In this document: positions 7,000 to 16,000 of the stretch, one piece after another
How the letters are laid out: every line of letters starts with the position of its first letter
Numbering within the stretch: position 1 is the first letter of the stretch
DNA from: Caryophanales bacterium UBA6448
GTDB taxonomy: Bacteria; Bacillota_I; Bacilli_A; RF39; UBA660
Assembly: GCA_002439555.1 (NCBI GenBank)
Contig: DJOC01000048.1
Location: 6,984 to 23,974, forward strand
Direction: 5' to 3'
Length of the DNA: 16,991 nucleotides
Made by a program: the position numbers and the translations under genes
The notes under the pieces: model-generated
Database searches by the model: none
Told to the model about the DNA's origin: nothing
The model's input: the letters and a program-made list of their open reading frames with translations, nothing else

Positions 7000-7593
7000 A
7001 TGGCTACGAAAAAGAAAAAAATATTTAAAAAAATTAGATTAAAAACAATCTTTTTATTAGCGCTTACTTTAGCCTCAAATAGTTTTGCTTGGTTTATATA
7101 TTCTACAGAGGTTTCAAGTAGTATTTCTACAAGGGTAAGAGAGTGGAAAGTTACATTTGATGTTGATGGTCAAAAGGTAGAAAAAGAAATAACCATTAAT
7201 ATAGATTCTTTATATCCGGGAATGCCTACGCATACGGAAGTTTTTACCGCATCTAACTCCGGAGAAAGTAAAGCAACATTTGTTTATGAAGTAAAAGAGG
7301 CTAATGTTTTGGGCGATAATCTTTTAAATTCAATTACCGGTAATGATAAAATCTTAGAGTATTTGGAAACTGCTTACCCCTTTAAAGTTAAATTATCCTC
7401 TTCGAATAACTCTATTGAAATAAACGGTCAAGAGCAAATAACTATTGATGTTTCTTGGCCTTATGAATCTGGTAATGATGAACTTGATACTTATTGGGGT
7501 AATAAAGCGTATGATTTTCATAAGGCTAATCCAGACAGTCCAAGCATAGTTTTAGTCATAAAAATAAGTGCATCCCAAATTAATGAAACATAA
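7000..7593 (+). CDS. TasA/camelysin-like secreted fibre protein
   Basis: A 197-residue protein with a Lys-rich N-terminus, a hydrophobic stretch (about 15-31) and the junction SNSFAWFIYSTEVSSS, the form of signal typical of SipW-dependent TasA-like proteins. The mature part has the hallmark IDSLYPGMPTHTEVFTASNSG (about 68-88), corresponding to the NLKPGD...N.G stretch of TasA/camelysin beta-sandwich domains. A later motif WPYESGNDELDTYWG (153-167) fits this group as I remember it. TasA family proteins polymerise into biofilm matrix fibres by donating strands to neighbours; camelysin relatives are also known. It is the last gene of the operon, six bases after its probable peptidase, with only a weak ribosome binding site. 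The stop overlaps the terminator stem. The family is well supported, polymer formation is inferred. Confidence 0.8.
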   Translation: MATKKKKIFKKIRLKTIFLLALTLASNSFAWFIYSTEVSSSISTRVREWKVTFDVDGQKVEKEITINIDSLYPGMPTHTEVFTASNSGESKATFVYEVKEANVLGDNLLNSITGNDKILEYLETAYPFKVKLSSSNNSIEINGQEQITIDVSWPYESGNDELDTYWGNKAYDFHKANPDSPSIVLVIKISASQINET

Positions 7594-7622
7594 AAAAGGG
7601 CTTTTTTGAAAGCCTTTTTTTT
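7592..7622. terminator. Bidirectional intrinsic terminator between convergent genes
   Basis: The core hairpin is GGCTTT (7599-7604), loop TTTG, AAAGCC (7609-7614). It is flanked by a run of A on the left and of T on the right, which extend the stem and supply a U-tract on either strand. It ends the rightward operon and the leftward gene at 7621-8190. The two stop codons, 7591-7593 and 7621-7623, lie at its edges, so termination is packed into about 30 bases. Confidence 0.88.
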
Positions 7623-8190
7623 AAACAATTTGGGTAAATGATAAGTTTACTTTTAAATCGGTAGATCCAAGTAAAGTAGCATTTGTATCTTCCTCGTTTG
7701 TCATAACACTATTTTCAGATTCATCCCAATATATATAAACTCTTATATTAATAATTTGGTTATTATCTTTATGAAAAACTTCTTTTTCAATGTAACCATT
7801 TGCATCAGTGGATTCAATTCCATTTACTTCATATTTTTTAATTTTTAAATCTTTTACAACTGCATTATCTGCATTTTCTAAAGTTATTTTATATTTAAAA
7901 GAAACATCTGCCTGGGTAGCATCAATAATTAAATCAAAATATCCTTCACTCGTAGGGGCAATAACATCACTAGCAATGTGTTCAGATTCTAAAAAAGTAG
8001 GTTTGATTTCAGTTTCAAGGTTTTTATTATCGCGAATATCTTCATTATTAACAATTATTTTCCATCTTGCAACTTTCATATTTGCATTTCCTTGTGCACT
8101 CGTTATATATTTTGCATAACTTTCGGTTACAAAAAAGACACATAATGTAAGGGAAAATATTATTAGTAAAGAATAAATTACTTTCCTCAT
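7621..8190 (-). CDS. TasA-like SipW-dependent secreted protein
   Basis: A 189-residue protein read leftward, with a very strong ribosome binding site (AGGAAGGTGAG) just before its ATG. The N-terminus has a hydrophobic segment (about 5-21) and the junction TESYAKYITSAQGNANMKVARWK, a typical SipW-type signal where the mature protein starts around YAKY. The mature part shows the TasA-like pattern: VIAPTSEGYFDLIIDATQ (about 76-93) followed by VSFKYKITLEN. Its C-terminal end, YIYWDESENS...LGSTDLKVNLSFTQ, parallels the W-x-E...G.I..L.F ending of the proteins at 8314 and 9005. It lies alone on this strand between two rightward groups and has its own promoter, so its expression can be set separately. 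Most likely a minor or major fibre subunit; its exact role is unknown. Confidence 0.78.
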   Translation of the reverse strand: MRKVIYSLLIIFSLTLCVFFVTESYAKYITSAQGNANMKVARWKIIVNNEDIRDNKNLETEIKPTFLESEHIASDVIAPTSEGYFDLIIDATQADVSFKYKITLENADNAVVKDLKIKKYEVNGIESTDANGYIEKEVFHKDNNQIINIRVYIYWDESENSVMTNEEDTNATLLGSTDLKVNLSFTQIV

Positions 8191-8212
8191 TGCTCACCTT
8201 CCTACTATAAAA

Positions 8213-8221
8213 ATTATATCA
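8213..8221 (-). promoter_or_regulatory. Extended -10 promoter of the leftward TasA-like gene
   Basis: On the minus strand TGATATAAT lies 22 bases before the ATG at 8190: TG plus one base, then a perfect TATAAT (8218-8213). The matching -35 region at 17 bases reads TATACT and is weak, so the extended -10 probably carries the promoter. A TTTACA at 8248-8243 is too far away (24 bases) to pair with it. Confidence 0.55.
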
Positions 8222-8226
8222 CAAAT

Positions 8227-8251
8227 AAAGTGTATAGTATAGTGTAAAGTG
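8227..8251. repeat. Short direct repeats between divergent promoters
   Basis: AAAGTG occurs at 8227-8232 and 8246-8251, AGTGTA at 8229-8234 and 8241-8246, and TATAG twice in tandem at 8233-8242. They lie between the leftward and rightward start sites, a fitting place for a shared regulator. The bases are few and the DNA is AT-rich, so this is tentative. Confidence 0.25.
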
Positions 8252-8252
8252 A

Positions 8253-8292
8253 TTGCATTATGAATAAATAACTATTTACAATATGATAAAAT
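8253..8292 (+). promoter_or_regulatory. Promoter region of the second rightward TasA-like group
   Basis: Two overlapping readings are possible. One is TTGCAT (8253-8258), an 18-base spacer and TACAAT (8277-8282). The other is an extended -10, TGATAAAAT (8284-8292), with no clear -35. The second has the same layout and distance to the start codon (21 bases) as the promoters at 1418 and 10039. AAAGGAG at 8301-8307 is the ribosome binding site. Confidence 0.5.
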
Positions 8293-8313
8293 GTTATTGT
8301 AAAGGAGAGTTTT

Positions 8314-9018
8314 ATGGCAAAAGAAGTTATTGTAAATGCTAAAAAAATAAAAAAAAGAAAACAATTTTTTAAGATAACCAAAATAGTTTTAGCGTGCTTA
8401 TTACTTTTTTTGATATTTGCTTTTATTATATTAAATATTATTTATAAAGGTGGTAAATTTACTGTATCACTTGATAAAAGACTTGCTCTTGATAGTAAAA
8501 TAGTTCTTTATGAAGATAATGAAATTAAAGAGGAAAAGAGGAAACTTGAGGCGAGAGATTTAGAATTTATGGATAATATATCAATAGATTGGATACCACA
8601 AAATATTGATAGTGAGGCAAATGGCTCTCATAATGGGGAAAACTATATTGCTTATACATTTTATATTCAAAATAATGGTGAAGAAAATATTAATTATTGG
8701 TATTCTGTAGTAATTGATGATGTTATAAAAAATGTTGATGAGGCTGCAAGAGTAATGGTTTTTCTAAATGGAGAAAAGACAGTATATGCTAAAAAGTCTT
8801 CGTATACTAATGAAGAGGAACCAGGTACTAAAGCATTTTATTCAAAAGATACGGCAGTTTTAGAGCAAAGGAAAGACTTTTCACCCGGAAGTATAGATAA
8901 ATTTACTGTAGTAATTTGGCTTGAAGGTGATGATCCTGATTGCAATGATAATATACTTGGGGGAGAAATTAAAATGCATATGGAAATAAGAGGAGAATAT
9001 AAGGATGGCAAAGAGTAA
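8314..9018 (+). CDS. Membrane-anchored TasA-like surface protein
   Basis: A 234-residue protein with a Lys-rich cytoplasmic start (1-20), one transmembrane helix (about 22-43) and an exported beta-rich domain. Unlike its neighbours it has no A-W-F or Y-A-K-Y junction after the helix, so it may stay anchored instead of being cut by the SipW-type peptidase. The middle part AYTFYIQNNGEENINYWYSVVID (about 113-135) resembles the N-x-G strand region of TasA/camelysin domains. The end, FSPGSIDKFTVVIWLEGDDPDC followed by GGEIKMHMEI (about 189-225), matches the end of the next protein. Its stop overlaps the start of that gene by 14 bases, so the two are translated together and are probably made in fixed proportion. 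An anchor or base subunit role is plausible. Confidence 0.68.
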   Translation: MAKEVIVNAKKIKKRKQFFKITKIVLACLLLFLIFAFIILNIIYKGGKFTVSLDKRLALDSKIVLYEDNEIKEEKRKLEARDLEFMDNISIDWIPQNIDSEANGSHNGENYIAYTFYIQNNGEENINYWYSVVIDDVIKNVDEAARVMVFLNGEKTVYAKKSSYTNEEEPGTKAFYSKDTAVLEQRKDFSPGSIDKFTVVIWLEGDDPDCNDNILGGEIKMHMEIRGEYKDGKE

Positions 9019-10015
9019 AAAGAGAAAACAAAAAGAAAGAAAGTATAGATTGTTTTATTTAATGCTTTTATTATTAATAACGGCATTATCATTATCAGTT
9101 TCATCTTATGCTTGGTTTACGACAAATAGACTTGCAAGAGTTGATTTATTAAATGTAAATGTAAGAGCTCAAGGTGGAATTGAGGTATCCACTGATGGGA
9201 TAAACTTTAAAGGTGCTATTAATGTAAATGATATCGTAAGTGCAAGAAACACTTATCCTACAAGTTTAAATCAAATACCTAAAACATTAGAACCAGTATC
9301 TACAGTGGGAAATGTTTCTAATGGACTTATAAATATGTTTTATGGTAAAGTTGAGAATAATTTGAATGGTGATTATATTTTAACATCTCAAAAAAATGTT
9401 GAAAAAGAGGGCTTTGATGAAAATAGTGATGGCAAGTTTATAGCATTTGATTTATTCTTTAAAACAAGCGAAAATACAAGACTTTATTTAACACCACAGT
9501 CAGTTATTACTTATGCAGGAGATTATTCAGTAGGTATTGAGAACGCTATGAGAGTCGCTTTTGTATACGAAGGAAATACTTTTACAGGTAATAGCACTGC
9601 AAATATCCAAACAATGATGACAAATAATTCTAGTGATGTATATATATGGGAACCAAATTATAATAAACATACTTCCTCAGGAGTGGCAAATGCTAAAAAT
9701 ACTTATGGTATTAATATAAATGAGGATTCATCTTATGTACCATATGATGGAGTTAAAAATGAAGTTAGTGCTTCACTTGGAATAAAAGCAAGTAGTGCAA
9801 AAGCAAGTCTTTATCCAACATTATTTGAAACAGTAAATATATCATATTATACTAAGACTGATTTTAGTGAAAATGTTGAGATTTTTTCACTTAACAGGGG
9901 TATAACTAAAATAAGAATATATATGTGGATTGAAGGTCAAGATGTTGATTGCGAAAATGATGCCTCAGTTGGTAATATTTCTTTAAATTTACAATTTAGT
10001 AAGAACCCAAATTAA
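9005..10015 (+). CDS. TasA-like SipW-dependent secreted protein, long form
   Basis: A 336-residue protein whose ATG lies inside the previous gene (14-base overlap), with AAGAGGAG nine bases upstream. It has a Lys/Arg-rich start, a hydrophobic helix (about 16-34) and the junction SVSSYAWFTTNRLARVD, a clear SipW-type signal. The mature protein is beta-rich with many Asn, Ser and Thr. It ends in KIRIYMWIEGQDVDCENDA followed by GNISLNLQF (about 302-330), the same ending as the protein before it: aromatic-W-[IL]-E-G-x-D-x-D-C, then G-x-I-x-x-x-L. At 336 residues it is longer than classical TasA (about 260), with additional sequence in the middle (about 90-260). Probably a fibre subunit or tip protein. 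Its stop abuts the -35 box of the giant gene's promoter. Confidence 0.75.
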   Translation: MAKSKKRKQKERKYRLFYLMLLLLITALSLSVSSYAWFTTNRLARVDLLNVNVRAQGGIEVSTDGINFKGAINVNDIVSARNTYPTSLNQIPKTLEPVSTVGNVSNGLINMFYGKVENNLNGDYILTSQKNVEKEGFDENSDGKFIAFDLFFKTSENTRLYLTPQSVITYAGDYSVGIENAMRVAFVYEGNTFTGNSTANIQTMMTNNSSDVYIWEPNYNKHTSSGVANAKNTYGININEDSSYVPYDGVKNEVSASLGIKASSAKASLYPTLFETVNISYYTKTDFSENVEIFSLNRGITKIRIYMWIEGQDVDCENDASVGNISLNLQFSKNPN

Positions 10016-10044
10016 TTTACATCAAAAAAATCTTATGATATAAT
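10016..10044 (+). promoter_or_regulatory. Dedicated promoter of the giant surface protein gene
   Basis: TTTACA (10016-10021), a 17-base spacer, then TATAAT (10039-10044), with an extended -10 TG at 10036-10037. The -35 box starts on the base after the TAA of the upstream gene. AAGGTGATG at 10056-10064 is the ribosome binding site. I see no terminator before it, so read-through from the 8314-10015 pair is also possible. Confidence 0.75.
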
Positions 10045-10071
10045 TTATTATAGAGAAGGTGATGAGAAAAA

Positions 10072-13000
10072 ATGCAAAAGTTGTTAAAAAATAAAATGCG
10101 TTTTTTTACATTACTTTTTTTCTTTGGAGTTTTACTTTTATTAAACTTCACTTATTTTAAAACTTATTCTGATCGTATAATTGATTTTGCTTTAGATCCT
10201 GATTATGTTCAAAGTGGCATCGTGGATAGTACTGTATATGTAAATGACTTAGATAGTGATTATTACTATTATATGGGTTTGAATTTCACCTCAAATGATG
10301 GCACTATTCCAACAAAGGATAATAAAAATATTTATAATGATACAAATCTTGTTCAAGTAAAAATAACTTATAATTCTACTGATGAAAAGGGAAACGTTGG
10401 TTATGTATCATTATCCGAAAGACAAAATAAGTATATTTATTTTAAAACATATTATGTAAATAATAATAATACCGAAGATAAAAGTGATGATTATATTGAA
10501 ATATTATTAATTGATAATCCTTTTTCAGATAGACCTAATGATAAAGGTTTTAATGGTTGGGTTACAAATTATAATGGAGCCAAAATTTCCTATGATTCAA
10601 CTTATTATGAAAGATGGGTTAAAGTACCTATTACTTATGAAAATGATAAACCAAATAAAATTGATATTACTTTTAATGCCTCTTGGACACAGGCAACTAC
10701 TTATTTAACTAACGGAAGACTTAATAATATTAATAATAATATTAAAGCAAGAAATATGGTTAAGATAGATACTGTTACTTACATCTATGACGATTATAAT
10801 ATGAATGGTTTTTATAAGAAAATAACCTTAAATAGAAATACGTCTTTATCTGGTTATTATGATGAATATGGAAATAGTTATAGTAACTGGGATAATTGTT
10901 CATATTGGTCTGATGCTTGGAATGGCAGTGGATGTCAAGTTTATGATTTAATAGATAATGATGAAAATTATACTGATGGAAATGAATACTACAAATTAGA
11001 TTATACAATGACTTTAGTCGATCCCTCTGAACTGGGAATAACTAAAACGCTAGTTGTTAATCCAGAGTATGATATAAATATGAGTTCTTACTATGAACTA
11101 GTTAATCTTTCTTATGGTCAAAGTGAAGATGGATATTATGATAATCAAGGTAATACTTTAACAGGTAATTGTACTTCTTCCTCTTGTGAAGTGTATAGTT
11201 TAATTCAATACTATGATGAAAATGGTAATCAAAGTAAAGTCACAGAAAATAAGGAGTATTATTATTTAGTTACTAGAGATACAAATATAGTTGTTATCAA
11301 TAGTAATGTACGTGGAACTTTATCAAATAATAATAATTATCCATTTACGCTTACTGGTGTAAATAATGGAAATAATTATAATACTAGATGGACTGCCTCA
11401 AATGCGATAAATATTTATGATGATACTGTTATTGAAAATATTGAACTTAGAATTAATAATAATTTATCTAATACATCTGTGATAAATCCCCCCACTAATA
11501 CATCAACTTCCGGGGTACTTTATGCAAGGTATAATAATGTTAAAATAGGAAGAACTATAAGAAGAAGTGGTAATTATTTTACTTTAAGATCTATTGTTGG
11601 TGGTAATAATTCCTCAACTGGATCAAATAATAATCCGACTAAAAATAAACTTGTAATTGAAAGTGGAAAATATGGAAGCATAACTCTTGCAAATGGAGCA
11701 CAAACTGGTACAGGAGGAAGTAGCTTATACTTAAATAATAAGGCTGTATATGGTAATGATTATGATCGCGTAAATAGTGATAATGATAATTTAACAGTAA
11801 CATATTGTGCAGCAGGATCTTGGAGTGCTAGAGTATATGGTAGTACAAATAGTGATTCAAGTAGTGATGTAAGTTTTGATTTAACTGTAAAAAGTGGTTC
11901 ATTTGGTACTGGTAAAATTGATTTAACCACTGGTATTTATGTTGGTGGAAGATATGGTGGAACTCAATATGCTGTAAGAAAGGCTACTATTGAGGGTGGT
12001 TATATTTATAATTTAATCGGAGGACCTATTAGTGCTACAAATAGGGCAAATTATAATGATATTTATATTTATATGACTGGTGGTAGTGTTGATATGATTA
12101 CTGGTGGTGCTGGTACAACTGCTACCTATGGTAATAGAATTGTTCAGGTGACTGGAGGAACTGTTAATTATAGCGTTTTCGGAGGTTCTAATGGTCAAGA
12201 TGGTAGTAATGGTGATGGAACCTTAAATGGAAGTACCTATGTTTACATCGGAGGTAATAGTGTAATCGGAGAAACTTCTTTAGTTAATAATAATTCTACT
12301 TTATGGGGTGCTGAAGCCGGTAGTGTATTTGGCAATGGTAATGGAAATACTTCTGCGGATTCTATTGGTTCTTGTGATAATTCCACAATTATAATTGATG
12401 AAAAAGCAATGATTAATCGAAATGTTTATGGTGGAGGAAATTATGGTGCAACAGGTATAAGTAGTACTAATTCTTCTTCGAATACTACGATAATAATGAA
12501 CAACGGAATTGTAAAAGGCTCATTATTTGGTGGTGGGAATAGAAATGGTGCAGGATCAGTAAATAAAACAGCAAATATAAATATTGAAATGAATAATGGT
12601 GTTATCGCGGGAAGCCTTTATGGTGGAAGTAATATCGAAGGAGTTATTTACGGACCAGTTAATATAAATATGACTGGTGGTGAAATTTCAAATAGCCTTT
12701 ACGGTGGCGGTAAAGGTGGTAAAGATACAAATAACGATGGAACCTATGTTAGAAATGAAATTAATATTAATATAGGTTCTAATGATAGCAAATATACGCC
12801 AATAATAGGTGATGGTGTTTATGGCGGAAGTGCTTACGGACTTGTTAATGGTACTAGTAATTCAGATGATGTATCAAATGATGGTATTTTAGTTACTATT
12901 AATAAAGGCATTATCAATAATGTTTTTGGTGGTGGTCAAGGAGATGATACTTATATTCCTTATGTCCTTGGCAATATAAAAGTTATTATTAATGATGGCA

Positions 13001-16000
13001 CGATAAAAAATGTTTTCGGTGCTAATGATAAAAATGGTATACCAAATGGGAATATCGAAGTATACATTAATGGTGGAGAAATTGAAAAAACTTTCGGTGG
13101 GGGAAATGAAACCGGTGCTAAAACTACAAATGTTTATTTAAATGGAGGCACATCTAATGACATCTTTGGTGGATCTAACTTAAAAGGCGATGTAAATGAA
13201 GCAAATGTAATAACCACTGGAGGTAAAAGTACTACTGTATATGGTGGAAATAATGAAGGTGGCACTACTGGAACAACAAATGTAACAATAAATGGAGGCA
13301 ATATAAACACTGTTTATGGTGGTGGAGAACAAACCTTTGTTACAAACGTTACAAATACTAATATAAATACTTATGTTCCAAGAGTATTTGGTGGTTCAAA
13401 TAAAAAAGGTAATATACCTCTTACAAATGTAAATCTATTAGAAAATGCCAAAACTGATAATGTTTTCGGAGGAAATAACGAAGGTGGAGAAGTTGATAAG
13501 TCTATTATAAATATAAACGGAATTTTCCAAAATAATGTTTATGGAGGCGGACTTAAAGCCTTTACTAAAGAAACCAATGTAAATGCTTACAGTGGAGGAA
13601 TTAATAATTTATATGGTGGGGGAAATGAAGCCGGTTCTAATACTACAAATGTTAATTTAGGATCAAGTATTATAACAAATGTTTATGGTGGTTCAAATTT
13701 AAGCGGTGATGTAGAAAATTCCTATATTAAAAGTATAGATTCACAAAATGGAAATGATGGTATAACTATTACACCAACTACCACACAAAGTACGCAGTAT
13801 CCTCAAAACTATAATGCAGCAGTAAATATTAATGTAACAATAAATAATAGTTCTAATGCAAATGTTGATACTTGGAATTTATATTTATTTACTAGTGATG
13901 CTGTTATTGGTGCAGATTGGTCTAGTGCAACAATTAGTGAAATTACCGGAGGATTTTTAATTACTGAAAAAAATAAATATTGGGGAACTAATCCAATAAG
14001 CAGTAATGGTACATACTCTTTTGATTTTCACGTATTTACAAACACTTCTTATGATGATTTTAAAATAAACGGATTTTATTTTGTAGGTAAGGATGCATAT
14101 GGTAATGTAGTTACCTCAAGTGTTAAAATAAATAATATTTATGGGGGAAATAATGAAGGTGGAAGTACTAAAGAAACCAATATAAATCTTACAAATAAAG
14201 TTGTAGATTATATTTATGGTGGTGGTAATAAAGCAGAGTCTCTAAATGCTTTTGTAGATATTACTAATACAAACGTTTTATCAGCAATATTTGGTGGTGG
14301 AAACGAAGCAAGTGTTGATAATACTAATCTTTCTATTCATTCAAGTACAGTGGGTAGTGAAAATAGTTTAGGATATGTTTATGGTGGTGGTAACAAAGCG
14401 GATATTAATGCCACAGTTAATTTAAAAATTGATAATAATTCGACTATTTATGGTAATGCTTTCGGTGGGGGAAATCTTGGTAAAGTACTTGAAAATGTTA
14501 CATTTAATATTGAAAATTCAAGTGTAACAAATGAAATATATGGTGCTGGTAATATGGCCCAAGTTGGTAGTGATGAAACAAAAACCGCAGTTACCCTTAA
14601 TATAAATTCTGTTAATGCTCAAAAAGTTTATGGAGGAGCAAATGCAGCCCTTGCTATTGGAGATGTTAACGTAAATATTTATTCAGGTAATATCAAAGAA
14701 ATATATGGCGCTGGTAATGGAGAACATTCAGTTGTTACAGGCGATGATACTGGCGAAGAAAATCCTGCAAAAGTAAGTGGTAATATTTATTTAAATGTTG
14801 AAAATACGGTAAGTGATAATATTTATGGCGGTGGTAATTTAGGTTTTGCTGAAAAAAGTACTAATGTAAAAGCAAAGAATATTAGTTTAACTGACTCTAT
14901 TTATGGTGGAGGAAATGCCTCAAGAGTAAAAAAAGATACATACCTTTATGTAAGTGGAGGAACTATTAATGGAAGTGTATATGCTGGCGGTAATGGTGTT
15001 TTTGCCGTAGTCGAAGGCAATACTAATCTTGATATAGATAATAATGCAAATATTGTAAATCACGTTTTTGGTGGTGGAAATGCCGCGGCTACAGGTACTA
15101 AAGAAAAAGATAATTCAAAAGGAATTGTAAATATTGCCGGGGCAACTATTGGTAAAAATGTTTATGGTGGAGCAAATACATCAGTATTATATGGAACAAC
15201 AAATGTAAATATAGGTAAAAATAAAATTACTACAGAAAATTTAATTGCCTCAGATATTGTAATTGGAGGAACTATCTTTGGTGGAGGTGAAGCCAATGCC
15301 TCAGGTAGTGAAGTGTATGACTTTACATTTATCAGTGTAACAAAAGGAATGGATATTAACATAGATGGTAAAGATTATAATGTCTTTACGATTGGAGGTT
15401 CAATTTTCGGAAGTGGTAATGCATCTTCGACAAAAGGATTTAGTAATATTAACATATATAATTATGGAACTAGTTCAAATATTCAAAGAAATGTTTCTAT
15501 TCAACGTGCTTCAAAAGTTGTTATTGATAATAGTTATATTCTTCTTTCTGGAGCAAAAGATAGAACTAATGAATATTCTGATGTACTATTTAGTTTAAGT
15601 AGAATTGATGATTTAATTTTAAAAAATTCAAGTTCATTATATTTGGAAACAGGTGCTAATCTTCTTAAAAAGTTTGAAAGTTTAACTTCCAATGATGAAA
15701 AAGCCATCGTTACAATTGATACTGAAACCGGTAGTGTTACTAGAAGTGCTAATAACCGTTTATATATGCTAGCGGGTAAAAATTTAAATATTGCGACAAA
15801 TGAAAATGTTACAGAATATGGTGATGTAGTAGGTATGACCTTTTTTGGAATGTTTTCTTTAGATCGAAATAAAAATGTTGTAACAGCCCTATATAGTGAT
15901 TATGCTAGTGGTGAAGTTATTTCTTCGGGAGATATATATTATTTTACAGATGGTAGCTATGTATTAGGTAAACACTTAACTAATCACGATATAACGGTGG

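Noticed and set aside
7808..8119. 103-residue plus-strand frame opposite the leftward TasA-like gene
   Set aside because: The minus-strand reading has a strong ribosome site, promoter, signal peptide and family motifs; the plus-strand reading has none of these.
10511..10708. Short plus-strand frame inside the giant gene
   Set aside because: It is in another frame than the continuous coding sequence, has low-complexity Ile/Met/Leu composition and no ribosome binding site. The same holds for 15365-15598.
12013..12198. Short minus-strand frame opposite the repeat array
   Set aside because: Ser/Thr/Asn/Ile-rich shadow of the Gly/Asn codons of the solenoid repeats; no start signals. The same holds for 10775-11008 and 15162-15362.
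12178..15420. CRISPR array or DNA-level tandem repeat, from the regular spacing of about 75 bases
   Set aside because: The regularity is in the protein motif; the DNA between and within copies differs, the frame is kept throughout and no cas gene is present.
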